Numbered from the stretch's first letter, positions 26,478 through 36,119 are shown. The stretch is 64,000 bases of DNA from CAZZBK01 sp964652155 (GCA_964652155.1 CAZZBK010000013.1:1-64000), one strand, 5' to 3'. Translations and numbers: made by a program. Notes: generated from the sequence alone by a model not told the origin.

Positions 26478-26547
26478 GATTCGATTTCCTTGACTCACGT
26501 CATCCGCTCCAGGACCCGGTCACAGGCCGCTGGTTGAATAGAGGCTG

Positions 26548-28839
26548 TTAGTTCGAGAAGCCGCTGGCTCCACCCGTGTAATAGCGTTCCGTGCGACCGT
26601 AGCCGTTCGCCCCTCGCGCGTCGCGCACCGCACGGTTGCGGGCGTCGTAGGTGTCCCAGCGGTACTCGGGGTAGACGGTGCTGCGATGCTGCAAGTTCGG
26701 GTTACCGGTGTACGCGCCGCGAATGAAGAACCGCGCGTCGTCTGGCTCGGTCACTTCCATGCCCGGCAGAATTTGCGGAACCTGATCGGCTTCCATCGGA
26801 TGGATCAACTCGGGGCTCACCAGGATGATCACTTCGGTCTCGTCGCGGGTCGTCTTGCGATGCGAGAACAGGGCACCCACGAACGGGATGTCGCCAAGCC
26901 ACGGGACCCGCGCGCTCTCACCCACCTGCTGGTCCTGAATCAAACCGGCGATCGCCAACCACTGGCCTTCACGCAAGTCGACGTTGGTCGAGGCGCTGCG
27001 GGTCTGTAGGCCGGGGATGCCGTTCACGCCGCTGGTCGAGTCGAGCCGGCTCACGGTGGGCGTGACTTGCAGGCGGATGTGGTCCTTGTCGATCATCGTC
27101 GGCGTGAAGAAGATCTGGGTGCCAAAGCCCTGGAAGCCCGTGGTCGCAGCGGCCGCTCCACCCACGCCGACCACCGTCGGGACGGGGAATTGACCACCGG
27201 CAATAAAGCTGGCCGGGTAGCCATTGAGGGTTACGAGGTTCGGCTCAGCCAGGACCTTCGACATGCGGTTGCTGCTCACCGCGCTCATGGTCAACTGCAC
27301 CTGCTGCGAGGTAAGGATGGCCGAGGCCGCGCCGGTGGCGTTGAGCACCGAGCTGAACGTGAAATCGCCGGCCTGGGCGGCAAAGTTGGCCCCCATCTCG
27401 CGGAGCGCGGTACGGGTCAGTTCGGCGACACGCACCTTGAGCATGATCTGCTGTTCGCCTGGCACGTCGAGCATGCTGATGACTTGCGTGGCGGGCATGT
27501 CACTGGCCGATCGGCCTCGAGCGAGTCCGTTGGTACCATAGGCGACGCCGTTGTAACCGCCGTTGCCGAAGCCGCCGTAGCCGGCCCAGCTCACAGGTCC
27601 CGCGCCGGGTATGCCGCCCCCCCAGCCCGTCATGCCCGGGCCGAGCGTGTTGCCAAACTGGTCGGTCATCTGGCCACGCAACACCTGCATGATCTGCGAG
27701 GCTTCGCGGGCATCACGGGCCTGGCCTCGCACGATGAGCTTATCGAGTACCGCGATCAACTGAATGTGGCTGTTGGGAAACATCTCGTTGAGCCGCCGCT
27801 GCAGCTTGCCGTACTCGACCCCCGGGATGTTCTCGGCGTCTTCGGTCGGCAGCACCTTGATGAGATAGCGAATGAACGGTTGTTGGCCCTTGTCGTTCTG
27901 GCCCGGGAACCACAACGTGAGAGTCGTCTCGCCCACGGCACGGCCAACGAGTTCAAACTCATCGGGTCGATACTGAATGATTTCGACCACCGACGGGTCA
28001 GTGATCGCCACGCGGGCCACATTCGACTTGAGTCGGATGAGCTCCCCTTTTCCGCTTCGCAAGTTCATGCGCACTTCAGGGCCGATAATGTCGGCCACGT
28101 AGGCGTCGACCTTGTGTTGAATGGGAACTGGCGCGTCTTCCTTGAGCGGGATCTTGTCTCCCAGCGAGGCCGGTGCGACTGGCGCGGGACCGCCGGTCGT
28201 CGGAAGCTGGAATTGTCCGCCAGGACCGTTCGGCGCGCCCCCTTGGAAACCTGGCTGCGACGCGCCACCGTTGGGAGCGCCTCCCTGATTCGCGGGCAAC
28301 GGACCGTTGTAGCCACCCGAGGGCGCAAACTGTCCGTACGACTGCGGGCCATAGACCGGCTGCGGAAACGCGGCCTGCTGCACGTAGCCCGGCGGATAAC
28401 TGCCTTGCGTGTAGCCACCTTGCGCTGGGAATGCATACTGCGGCGGATAACCCGCTTGCTGCGGGTAGCCGTTGGGCTGCCGATATCCGCTCGCCGGTGG
28501 GTACCCAGGCGGCTGATAGCCTAACTGCTGAGCATAGGCAGCGGGATAGGCGGCGGGCGTGTTGCCGTAGTTGTTCGGCAAAGTGCCCGGTGCATGGTAG
28601 GCCGTCGGCTGGATCGAACCGGTGTTCCACGCGGCTTGAGGCGCAGTCGCCACGGGGGGCTGTGGCCCAAAGTTCGGGTTAGGCCCGCCCGCAAGGTTCG
28701 GGACCTGAGCTGACAGCGGTAGCGTGTCGGCGACGAGGCTCATGGCAGCCACGGCACAAACTCGTCGCAGTCGCGCCCACGTTGGGCGTCGCAAGCTAAC
28801 TGTGCTTTGAGTGGCTTGGATCATGGTTGTTTTCGGCAT
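26548..28839 (-). CDS. Type II/Tad-type secretin (CpaC/RcpA-like)
   Basis: The outer-membrane secretin channel is 763 residues with the start at ATG 28839 (28824 is an alternative). A signal peptide ends near PLSAQ. Residues about 45-235 are a long Pro/Gln/Tyr/Gly-rich repeat region (repeated GYPP, PQQAGYP), unusual for secretins and probably disordered in the periplasm. The pilus-type N domain follows (residues 236-320: VRMNLRSGKGELIRL, AITDPSVVEIIQYRPDEF), then a BON-like segment and the secretin domain (about 450-680; QIMLKVRVAELTRTALREMG, VPWLGDIPFVGALFSHR, VIILVSPELIHPM). With the two lipoprotein genes downstream it forms the outer-membrane part of a Tad-type pilus; no ATPase or platform gene is nearby. 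Confidence 0.92.
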   Translation of the reverse strand: MPKTTMIQATQSTVSLRRPTWARLRRVCAVAAMSLVADTLPLSAQVPNLAGGPNPNFGPQPPVATAPQAAWNTGSIQPTAYHAPGTLPNNYGNTPAAYPAAYAQQLGYQPPGYPPASGYRQPNGYPQQAGYPPQYAFPAQGGYTQGSYPPGYVQQAAFPQPVYGPQSYGQFAPSGGYNGPLPANQGGAPNGGASQPGFQGGAPNGPGGQFQLPTTGGPAPVAPASLGDKIPLKEDAPVPIQHKVDAYVADIIGPEVRMNLRSGKGELIRLKSNVARVAITDPSVVEIIQYRPDEFELVGRAVGETTLTLWFPGQNDKGQQPFIRYLIKVLPTEDAENIPGVEYGKLQRRLNEMFPNSHIQLIAVLDKLIVRGQARDAREASQIMQVLRGQMTDQFGNTLGPGMTGWGGGIPGAGPVSWAGYGGFGNGGYNGVAYGTNGLARGRSASDMPATQVISMLDVPGEQQIMLKVRVAELTRTALREMGANFAAQAGDFTFSSVLNATGAASAILTSQQVQLTMSAVSSNRMSKVLAEPNLVTLNGYPASFIAGGQFPVPTVVGVGGAAAATTGFQGFGTQIFFTPTMIDKDHIRLQVTPTVSRLDSTSGVNGIPGLQTRSASTNVDLREGQWLAIAGLIQDQQVGESARVPWLGDIPFVGALFSHRKTTRDETEVIILVSPELIHPMEADQVPQILPGMEVTEPDDARFFIRGAYTGNPNLQHRSTVYPEYRWDTYDARNRAVRDARGANGYGRTERYYTGGASGFSN

Positions 28840-29216
28840 CTCATACACGTTGGGCGAACACTCGTCGATCGCCCCTGGGTCAAGGTGCTCTCGACGTTCT
28901 CTCCCCGGCAATGGGGCCCAACCCGCCGTCACGCTCGCTGCTAGCAAGGACTCGATCCTCAAGGATCGAAGCCCTCTAGGCAGGAACTCTCCGGCGGGTA
29001 CTCCAATCTTCGGTTAAGAGTCGAGGGTGAGTTGAATAACAGTCGCATAGGATATGCAGATTATTCACAATACTCTGCTAGTACCACTTGTAGTAGCAAC
29101 GTTGCATCGAGCGGTGGTGATGAGACCCGAGCGAACCAAGAGGATGCACGGCGCTGCCCGGTACGCTATCCTGATCGCTTCCCAGTACACCGCTTTTAGA
29201 TCGGGAGCTTGCGTCC
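28840..29216. other. Divergent intergenic region with a perfect hairpin
   Basis: No gene is recognised. TCGATCC-TCAA-GGATCGA (28952-28969) is a perfect 7-bp stem about 113 bases upstream of the secretin start, on the leader side of that gene. Promoters for the secretin cluster and the divergent propeller gene should lie here, but none stands out. Confidence 0.5.
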
Positions 29217-30536
29217 ATGACCCGCTTTGGCTTGATGAATTGGCTGGGCCTCGTGGCCGGTCTGATCGCTAGCACGGCCCGGGCCGACGACTGGCCGCAG
29301 TGGCAAGGTCCCACGCGCGATAGCGTCTGGCGCGAGACACGCATCACCGACTCACTCGAGGGCAAACTCGATATCCGCTGGCGGGCCAAAGTCTCCGGCG
29401 GCTACTCGGGCCCCGCCGTGGCCGCTGGACGTGTCTATATAACTGACTACGTCCGCACCGCGGGCGAACCCAAGAACGATCCCGGCGGCCGACCCCAACT
29501 CCAGGGAGAGGAGCGCGTGCTGTGCCTCGACGCTACGAGCGGCCAGCTACTCTGGAAGCACGCCTACCCACGCCCCTACGAGATCAGCTACCCGGCCGGT
29601 CCACGTGCCACCCCCGCCGTCGACGGCGATCGAGTTTACACCCTCGGTGCCGAAGGGAACCTGCTCTGCTTGCAAGCCGCGACGGGCCAAGTCGTCTGGC
29701 ACGTCGATCTCAAAGCGCGCTACCAAGCCCCCACGCCCATCTGGGGCTTCTGTAGTCATCCGCTCATCGATGGCGACAAGCTGTTCGTGCTCGCCGGTGG
29801 CGCGGGGAGCGTGGTCGTCGCGCTCGACAAACGGACGGGCCAGGAATTGTGGCGCGCCCTCAGCGCCCCCGACGCCGGTTACTGTCCCCCCACACTCATC
29901 CACACCGCACAAGGCAAACAGCTCGTCGTCTGGCACCCGCTCGCCGTCAACGGTCTGCGAAGCGACACGGGCGAGGTCCTGTGGAGCGTCAAGCTCGAAC
30001 CCAACTACGGCATGTCGATCAACCCGCCCTGTCAGATCGGCGAGCACTTGTTTGTCGCCGGCATCGTCAACCAAGGGGTGCTGCTCAAGCTCGCCCAGGA
30101 CCAGCCCACGGTGAGCGAGGTGTGGCGTGTCTCGTCCAAGCTGGGTTTCGCACCCGTCCATAGCCCGGTCGTCCCGCTAAACAACACGCTCTACGGTGTC
30201 GATCGGATGGGGGAACTCGCGGCAATCGAAATACCCTCGGGCAAGAAATTGTGGGAGACCTATCAGGCGACCACGGGCGAGCGGCGCGCCAACTCCGGCA
30301 CCGCGTTCATCGTCCGCAACGATGAGCGGTTCTTCATTTTTAACGAACGGGGCGATTTGATCATCGCCCGGCTCTCGCCCAAGGGTTACGAGGAACTCTC
30401 GCGCGCTCATCTGCTCGAACCGACCCACGAGGCCTTCGGTCGCAATGTCGTCTGGAGCCATCCGGCCTATGCGAATCGCTGCGTGTTCGCGCGGAACGAT
30501 CAGGAGTTGATCTGTGTCGGCCTGGAGAGCAAATAG
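29217..30536 (+). CDS. Exported PQQ-like beta-propeller protein (BamB-like)
   Basis: The 439-residue exported protein has a signal peptide (MNWLGLVAGLIASTARA). It is followed by repeated propeller blades of the PQQ-binding-like family: WPQWQGPTRDSVW, RVLCLDATSGQLLWKHAYP, GNLLCLQAATGQVVWHVDL, SVVVALDKRTGQELWRAL and ELAAIEIPSGKKLWETY. The W-docking motifs are conserved but there is no quinoprotein dehydrogenase active-site signature. Planctomycetes encode many such BamB-like propellers of unknown role. Transcribed away from the secretin cluster; a REP-type cruciform follows its stop codon. Confidence 0.9.
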   Translation: MTRFGLMNWLGLVAGLIASTARADDWPQWQGPTRDSVWRETRITDSLEGKLDIRWRAKVSGGYSGPAVAAGRVYITDYVRTAGEPKNDPGGRPQLQGEERVLCLDATSGQLLWKHAYPRPYEISYPAGPRATPAVDGDRVYTLGAEGNLLCLQAATGQVVWHVDLKARYQAPTPIWGFCSHPLIDGDKLFVLAGGAGSVVVALDKRTGQELWRALSAPDAGYCPPTLIHTAQGKQLVVWHPLAVNGLRSDTGEVLWSVKLEPNYGMSINPPCQIGEHLFVAGIVNQGVLLKLAQDQPTVSEVWRVSSKLGFAPVHSPVVPLNNTLYGVDRMGELAAIEIPSGKKLWETYQATTGERRANSGTAFIVRNDERFFIFNERGDLIIARLSPKGYEELSRAHLLEPTHEAFGRNVVWSHPAYANRCVFARNDQELICVGLESK

Positions 30537-30574
30537 CGACATGGACTAATTGCACCCACCCAATAAGTTGATCC

Positions 30575-30628
30575 CCCAAGCCGGCGATTCGGTCGCCGAA
30601 AGACCGGCGGCAACGCCGCTGGCTTGGG
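30575..30628. repeat. Cloverleaf repeat, CCCAAGCC family, copy 1
   Basis: The 54-base element has outer arms CCCAAGCC (30575-30582) and GGCTTGGG (30621-30628) enclosing hairpins GGCGA-TTCGG-TCGCC and GCGGC-AAC-GCCGC. The linker GAAAGACC is shared with the copy at 38037. Between two same-strand genes. Confidence 0.85.
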
Positions 30629-30682
30629 CAAAGCATCGTACTCATTTTGCAGGGCTACTGAGCACTGAAATTAGGACCCCTC

Positions 30683-31741
30683 ATGACGATCGATTATCCG
30701 ACAGTCGAGACCCGCCGCCACTTTGCCAGCGACAACTACGCGGGCATCTGCAGCGAAGCGTGGGCCGCGCTCGAAGCGGCCAACCGTGGCCATGTGCCCG
30801 CCTACGGCGACGATCCCTGGACACAACGTGCCAGCGATCTGCTCCGCGAGCTGTTCGAGATCGACTGCGAAGTGTTCTTCTGCTTCAACGGCACGGCGGC
30901 CAACGCGATGGCTATTGCCCATCTGTGCCAATCGTACCACAGCGTGATTTGCCATCAGCTTGCGCATGTCGAGACCGACGAGTGTGGCGGGCCTGAGTTT
31001 TTCTCGAACGGCACCAAGCTGCTGGTGGTCGACGGCGCGGAGGGGAAAATCCTGCCGCAGAGCGTGCATGAAATGGTCACGCGCCGCTGCGACATTCATT
31101 ATCCCAAGCCGCGTGTATTGTCGCTCACGCAGGCCACCGAGATGGGCACCGTCTACAGCGTGGCCGAACTCGACGCGCTCGGCGAGATGGCCCGGCGGCA
31201 TCATTTACGCATCCACATGGACGGTGCCCGGTTCGCCAATGCCATCGCCACGCTCGCGGTGAAGCCGAAGGAAATCACCTGGAAGCTCGGCGTCGACGTG
31301 CTCTGTTTCGGCGGCACAAAAAACGGCCTGCCGGTGGGCGAGGCCGTCATCTTCTTCAATCGCGAGTTGGCCAAGGAGTTCGATTACCGTTGCAAGCAGG
31401 CCGGGCAACTCGCCTCGAAAATGCGATTTATCTCGGCCCCCTGGGTCGGCATGCTGCAGAGCAACGCCTGGGTCGAACGCGCCCGCTACGCCAACGATCG
31501 CGCCCAGCAATTGGCCGCCGCCCTGGCCTCGATCCCCCAGCTGCGGCTGCTCGCCACGCCGCAGGCCAACAGCGTGTTCGTCGAAATGCCCATCGCTTGG
31601 GCCAAAGCCCTCCGCGAGCAAGGTTGGCGATTTTACACGTTTATCGCCGCCGGCGGCGCGCGGCTCATGTGCTCCTGGGACACCCGCGACGACGACATCA
31701 CCGCGCTCTGCACCGCGCTCCGCAAGTTGGCCGCCGACTGA
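30683..31741 (+). CDS. Low-specificity L-threonine aldolase-type PLP enzyme (beta-eliminating lyase family)
   Basis: The 352-residue fold-type I PLP enzyme is of the threonine aldolase family. The opening SDNYAGIC, HxxTDECGGPEF-like block, HMDGAR (D180) and the Schiff-base lysine K213 in FGGTKNGLPVGEA are all present. The family cleaves L-threonine or L-allo-threonine to glycine and acetaldehyde. This variant starts with ASDNYAG rather than the usual SDNxTxPT, a feature of a subgroup annotated as low-specificity aldolase or beta-eliminating lyase. It probably acts in glycine/serine-threonine metabolism. The aminotransferase gene follows on the same strand after 148 bases. Confidence 0.9.
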   Translation: MTIDYPTVETRRHFASDNYAGICSEAWAALEAANRGHVPAYGDDPWTQRASDLLRELFEIDCEVFFCFNGTAANAMAIAHLCQSYHSVICHQLAHVETDECGGPEFFSNGTKLLVVDGAEGKILPQSVHEMVTRRCDIHYPKPRVLSLTQATEMGTVYSVAELDALGEMARRHHLRIHMDGARFANAIATLAVKPKEITWKLGVDVLCFGGTKNGLPVGEAVIFFNRELAKEFDYRCKQAGQLASKMRFISAPWVGMLQSNAWVERARYANDRAQQLAAALASIPQLRLLATPQANSVFVEMPIAWAKALREQGWRFYTFIAAGGARLMCSWDTRDDDITALCTALRKLAAD

Positions 31742-31889
31742 TCCACAACCGCTCGTCATTATGGCAGACCGCGCAGTCAACGAACCCGGGTCAACACCGG
31801 CAGACCCCGCCTCATTGCCCGCTAGTCAGCTTCCCTTGCGATCGAGAAGTGGATAGTCTGAGAGTCAACCACCGCCAGGGAGATTGACC

Positions 31890-33161
31890 ATGACGAACCG
31901 CGCGCCGCATCTGGTCACGTCACTTCCGGGGCCCCTGGCCGCGGCCTGGGTCGCGCGCGACGAGCGCGTCGTCTCCCCATCCTACACCCGCGACTACCCG
32001 CTGGTCGCCGCTCGCGGCGAAGGCTGCGTCATCGAAGACGTCGACGGCAATCGCTTCCTCGACTTCACGGCCGGCATCGCCGTCACCGCCACGGGACACT
32101 GCCATCCCGAAGTCGTGCAAGCCATCAGCGATCAGGCCAGCCAACTGATCCACATGTCGGGGACCGATTTCTACTACGCGCCCGAAATCGAACTGGCCGA
32201 GCGACTCGTGCAGATCACCCCCGGCGACCTGCCCAAGCGTGTGTTCTTCACAAACAGCGGCACCGAAACGATCGAGGCGGCGTTGAAATTGGCCCGCTGG
32301 TCAACGGGCCGATCGCGGATCATCTCGTTCCTCGGCGCGTTTCATGGCCGGACGATCGCAGCGCTGTCGGTCGGCGGCTCGCGGGCCATTCATCGCCGCG
32401 GCTTTGGGCCCCTGCTCGCCGGGACTCACCACTTGCCCTACGATTGCTCGCGCGCTCAACTCGACGAGCTGCTGACGAGTATCGCCCCAGCCGACGAAGT
32501 GGCCGCGATCGTCGTCGAGGCGATTCAAGGCGAGGGGGGCTATCGCGTCCCCTCCGAGGGATTCTTGCCCATGCTCCGCGACGTGTGCGATCAGCATGGC
32601 ATTCGCCTGGTGCTCGACGAGATTCAGTCGGGCATGGGGCGCACCGGGCGATGGTTCGCCGTCGAGCACTCGCTCGTCGTGCCCGACATGATCTGCATCG
32701 CCAAGGGGATCGCCAGCGGCTTGCCGCTCGGAGCCTTGGTGGCCAAGGCCGAGATCATGACCTGGCCGCCGGGCAGCCACGCCTCGACCTTTGGCGGCAA
32801 TCCGGTCGCCTGCCGCGCCGCGCTCGCCACGATCGACTTGATCGAGCGCGAGTATCTTGGCAACGCCGTCGCGCGGGGCGAGCAGCTCGACGCACGCTTG
32901 AGAGCCTTGGCCGGCCCGCTCGCGCACCTCATTAGCCCGCCGCGCGGACGGGGCCTGATGCAAGCCGTCGACATTCTGACCGCGGGGCAGCCCGACGTCA
33001 CGCGCCGCAACACGGTCGTGCAGGCCGCCTTCCTACGCGGGTTGCTGCTGATCGGCTGCGGCAAGGGGGCCGTCCGCTTCTGCCCAGCACTGTGTGTGTC
33101 GGCCGAGCAAATCGACACCGCCGTGCAACTCTTCGGCCAAGCCTGTCGCGACGCCGAATAA
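31890..33161 (+). CDS. Class III aminotransferase, acetylornithine / 4-aminobutyrate type
   Basis: The 423-residue PLP-dependent omega-aminotransferase has the phosphate-binding NSGTETIEAALK, FHGRT, D243 in LVLDEIQSGMGRTG and the PLP lysine K272 in CIAKGIASGLPLGA, with HASTFGGNPVACRAA after it. The family transfers the amino group of 4-aminobutyrate, acetylornithine or similar omega-amines to 2-oxoglutarate. SDs in the family make GABA transaminase the best guess, but the substrate cannot be read from sequence. ATG 31890 is the start (AGGGAG 8 bases before); TTG 31884 is less likely. Its 3' end is 8 bases from the convergent dehydratase gene. Confidence 0.9.
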   Translation: MTNRAPHLVTSLPGPLAAAWVARDERVVSPSYTRDYPLVAARGEGCVIEDVDGNRFLDFTAGIAVTATGHCHPEVVQAISDQASQLIHMSGTDFYYAPEIELAERLVQITPGDLPKRVFFTNSGTETIEAALKLARWSTGRSRIISFLGAFHGRTIAALSVGGSRAIHRRGFGPLLAGTHHLPYDCSRAQLDELLTSIAPADEVAAIVVEAIQGEGGYRVPSEGFLPMLRDVCDQHGIRLVLDEIQSGMGRTGRWFAVEHSLVVPDMICIAKGIASGLPLGALVAKAEIMTWPPGSHASTFGGNPVACRAALATIDLIEREYLGNAVARGEQLDARLRALAGPLAHLISPPRGRGLMQAVDILTAGQPDVTRRNTVVQAAFLRGLLLIGCGKGAVRFCPALCVSAEQIDTAVQLFGQACRDAE

Positions 33162-33168
33162 AAGCGAC

Positions 33169-34347
33169 TCACCAGTCGCCGACCGCGCCGTCGCTGTAAA
33201 AGCTCCGCTGCAACACCTCCTGCTGAAACGGATGCTTGCGGACCTCGGCCTCGTTGATCTCGATGCCCAGCCCCGGCTTGCTGCTCGGCCGCACGATCCG
33301 GCCCTGTGGCTCGACCGTGAACCCTTCCTGCACGACGTCGCTGCGCCACGGCACGTCGCTGTGGACCGCCTCGCAAATGATATAGCTGGGGGTGGCAAAG
33401 CCAAACTCGATGCTCGCCGCCGTGCTGACCGGACCCTGCGGATTGTGCGGCGCGAGCGACACGCGATACGCCTCGGCCAAGGCCGCAATGCGCCGCGCGC
33501 TCGTCAACCCGCCGCAATGCGTGATGTCGGGCTGCAACACACTGCACGCCTTGAGCGCGAGCAAATCGCGATACTCGTTCAGCCCGCTGAGCCGCTCGCC
33601 CGTCGCGATCGGCGTGACAACCGCGCGTTGAATCTCGGCCATCTCAGCGGCCGACTCGGGCCAACAAGGTTCCTCGAACCAGTAGAGACCATACGGCTCG
33701 AGCGCCTTGGCAAACAAGGTGCCCATCCGTGGCGAGGGGCGCGCGTGGCAGTCGACCATGATGTCGATGCCGTCGCCAACCGCCTCGCGCATCGCGGCCA
33801 CGCATTGCTCGGCGTAGCGGACGGGCCGTAAGCCTTCAAGCGGCATCGTCTCGGGGACCGCCATGCTCTTGAAGGCCGTGAACCCCTCGGCGACCGCCGC
33901 GCGGGCGAGGTCGCCAAAGCGCTTCGCGTCGGCAACGTTGGTCTCGTAAAAGTCTTCCATCTTGCCGCCCCCCAGGTGACAGTACGTGCGAATAAAGTCG
34001 CGCACCCGCCCGCCGAGCAACTCATGACACGGCACGCCGTGGACCTTGCCAAGGATGTCCCAGAGCGCGATGTCGATGCCGCTCATTGCCGTCGCGCGGA
34101 CGATGCCGTTGCCGTGCCAGAAGTGTTGCCGATACATCATCTGCCACAGGTGCTCGATCCGCCGCGGGTCTTCACCCACGAGCAACTGCGAGAGGTCTTC
34201 CATCGCGCCGACCACGCTGCGGGTATGCCATTCGAGGGTCGCCTCGCCCCAGCCGTAGAGGCCAGCCTGATCGGTGAGCACTTTGACGAAGATCCAGTTG
34301 CGCATCCGCGCGTGGCAGACGTGCGTTTCGATGCGGGTGATTTTCAT
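33169..34347 (-). CDS. Enolase-superfamily sugar-acid dehydratase, galactonate dehydratase-like
   Basis: The 392-residue mandelate racemase/muconate lactonising enzyme relative begins MKITRIETHV at ATG 34347. The capping domain (GEATLEWHT) is followed by the barrel with metal ligands D199 (VDCHARP), E225 (YWFEEP) and E251 (ATGERL), the D-x-H pair D199/H201 and a general-base H in SLAPHNPQGP. The D-x-H/H pattern is that of D-galactonate and related acid-sugar dehydratases, which remove water to give a 2-keto-3-deoxy acid. Substrate is inferred. It is a single gene, convergent with the aminotransferase, and may act with the UxaA/GarD-like dehydratase at 53.8 kb in sugar-acid breakdown. Confidence 0.9.
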   Translation of the reverse strand: MKITRIETHVCHARMRNWIFVKVLTDQAGLYGWGEATLEWHTRSVVGAMEDLSQLLVGEDPRRIEHLWQMMYRQHFWHGNGIVRATAMSGIDIALWDILGKVHGVPCHELLGGRVRDFIRTYCHLGGGKMEDFYETNVADAKRFGDLARAAVAEGFTAFKSMAVPETMPLEGLRPVRYAEQCVAAMREAVGDGIDIMVDCHARPSPRMGTLFAKALEPYGLYWFEEPCWPESAAEMAEIQRAVVTPIATGERLSGLNEYRDLLALKACSVLQPDITHCGGLTSARRIAALAEAYRVSLAPHNPQGPVSTAASIEFGFATPSYIICEAVHSDVPWRSDVVQEGFTVEPQGRIVRPSSKPGLGIEINEAEVRKHPFQQEVLQRSFYSDGAVGDW

Positions 34348-34540
34348 GGGCGAGGGGCGTGGGATGTGGTGTGAGGGGCGAGAGGGGACCAAGACAACAT
34401 CTCAACGATATTATCGAATTCGAGAGCTTGCGTCACGGCTCAAAAGGGTCAAACGATTCTGCTCATCCATCGGGAGTAACGCCTTCATCCAAGTGTCCTT
34501 CCTCACCCCACTCCCCTCGCCCCACACCCCTTTCCTCCCC

Positions 34541-34569
34541 TTGTTTCGCGCCGCGCGGCCAGTTAGGAT
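34541..34569 (+). promoter_or_regulatory. Putative promoter of the Cys/Met-metabolism genes
   Basis: TTGTTT (34541-34546) and TAGGAT (34564-34569) with a 17-base spacer would place transcription start near 34577, leaving a leader of about 230 bases before the gene at 34806. Moderate match only. Confidence 0.35.
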
Positions 34570-34805
34570 AGTGCAGTGATGGGATTTGCGGCCGCTTGCA
34601 GCCTGACTGCTAAAGAGCCAACGCTTCGCCTGAGTTTGTCCCCACCCGGGGGCGCGTGCTGGTGGAAGCCGTTCTCACAGGACCTGGCATGCGAGCCGCG
34701 GACGCCACGATTGTGTGCGTGACGCGGCTCGTGTCGTTTAGGTCGACCGAATCCCGCAGATGGTCGATCGGTTCTCCTTCGCGGATTTTGCCCAGGGATT
34801 TGGTG
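34570..34805 (+). promoter_or_regulatory. Long structured leader before a Cys/Met-metabolism gene
   Basis: No coding frame with a start signal is seen. CGAGCCGCG (34692-34700) pairs perfectly with CGCGGCTCG (34723-34731), and ACGC/GCGT inside extends the stem past a small internal loop. I do not recognise a known riboswitch class; no SAM-I, SAM-II or cobalamin signature is visible. The 34348-34540 stretch to the left is G- and C-run rich (repeat-like) and has no gene. Confidence 0.4.
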
Positions 34806-36017
34806 ATGAACGACCCCTTGAGTTCGTTGTTGAACGATGACGCTTTCGACCACCTGTCCACGCTCAGCGTGCATGCCGGCGAGGCCCGCCAGAAGCCGGG
34901 CGACGCCGTCACCGACGCGGTCTTCTGCTCGTCGACCTACACCTTCCCCAACACGCAGAGCGTCATCGACTTCATCGAACAAAAGCTGCCGCGCGAAGAG
35001 TACGGCCGCTACGGCAACCCCATCGAGAAAGTCGCCGAGCGCAAGCTCGCGGCCCTGGAAGGGGGCGAGTCGGCGCTACTCTACTCGTCGGGCATGGCCG
35101 CCATCGTCGGCCTCTTGATGGCCAAGCTCAACGCCGGCGACGAGGTCATCTTCTTTGACGAGTGTTATCACCGCAGCCGCGAGTTCTGCACCAAGCACAT
35201 GTCACGCTTCGGCGTCGTCACGCGGCAGGTCAAAGCCTGCGACTACGACGCAATGCAGCGAGCCATCACGCCCCAAACCAAGCTGCTCATCAGCGAGTCG
35301 CCGACGAACCCGCACATGAGCGTCGTCGATCTGGAAAAATTCGTTGCACTGGGTCGCCAGCACGGCGTCGAGACGCTGATCGATGCCACGCTGGCCACGC
35401 CGTACAACATTCGCCCGTTGGCGGCCGGTGTCGATTACGTCTTGCACTCGGCGACCAAGTACCTGGCTGGGCACAACGACCTGCTCGCCGGTGTCATCAT
35501 CGGCGCGACCGACAAGCTCGAATCGGTCCGCAAACTCCGCGGCATCATGGGAGCCATCAACAGCCCACACGCCATTTACCTGTTGCTCCGCGGGCTCAAA
35601 ACGTTCGAGCTGCGCATGCAGCGGCACAACGAAAACGGCCTGGCCGTGGCCCGGTTTCTCGAACAACACCCGAAGGTCGAGAAGGTCTGGTATCCGGGGG
35701 TCGAGAGTCACGCGTACTACGAGGTGGCCCGGCGGACGATGCGTGGCTTTGGCGGCTTGATTACCTTCGCCGTGAAAAATGCCGACTGGAAGCAGACGGC
35801 CGCGGTGGTCGATGCCTGCCGCGTGCCGCGCATTGCACCGAGCCTCGGTGGTGTCGAATCGCTCATCGAGCAGCCGCTCGTGATGAGCTATTTCGAGATG
35901 CCTGCTGAGGATCGACAGCGGTTCGGCATCAGCGATAACATGATCCGGCTCGCTTGTGGAATCGAGAATACACAGGACCTGATCGACGACTTGGCCCAGG
36001 CACTCGACAAGATTTAA
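34806..36017 (+). CDS. Cys/Met-metabolism PLP enzyme, cystathionine gamma-synthase/lyase family (first paralogue)
   Basis: The 403-residue fold-type I PLP enzyme of trans-sulfuration or methionine/cysteine cleavage has the PLP lysine K218 in HSATKYLAGH, preceded by LIDATLATP (D193 for the pyridine nitrogen). YGRYGNPIEKV and SSGMAAI are the tyrosine/phosphate-binding blocks. Relative to the usual family it has an insertion near residues 45-65 (FPNTQSVIDFIEQKLPREE) that widens the active-site entrance. ATG 34806 has AGGGA 8 bases before it, so the upstream frame extension to 34656 is not used. A second paralogue begins 102 bases downstream. Whether it is a synthase or a gamma-lyase cannot be told by eye. 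Confidence 0.9.
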   Translation: MNDPLSSLLNDDAFDHLSTLSVHAGEARQKPGDAVTDAVFCSSTYTFPNTQSVIDFIEQKLPREEYGRYGNPIEKVAERKLAALEGGESALLYSSGMAAIVGLLMAKLNAGDEVIFFDECYHRSREFCTKHMSRFGVVTRQVKACDYDAMQRAITPQTKLLISESPTNPHMSVVDLEKFVALGRQHGVETLIDATLATPYNIRPLAAGVDYVLHSATKYLAGHNDLLAGVIIGATDKLESVRKLRGIMGAINSPHAIYLLLRGLKTFELRMQRHNENGLAVARFLEQHPKVEKVWYPGVESHAYYEVARRTMRGFGGLITFAVKNADWKQTAAVVDACRVPRIAPSLGGVESLIEQPLVMSYFEMPAEDRQRFGISDNMIRLACGIENTQDLIDDLAQALDKI

Positions 36018-36119
36018 CGACACCCCTTGTAGGGCACGTGCAACGCGCCGTGACGGTTTCGTATCGACCCATGATAACGGCACGATGCGCGTGCCCGACG
36101 AATCTCAGCGAGCCTCATT

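Noticed and set aside
27067..28524. Frame of about 485 codons on the plus strand over the secretin gene
   Set aside because: The secretin motifs lie on the minus strand; the plus frame has Arg-rich composition typical of a shadow.
30575..30628. tRNA-like cloverleaf
   Set aside because: It has only three stems, no anticodon loop or TTCGA-type T-arm and no acceptor CCA context; it belongs to a repeat family.
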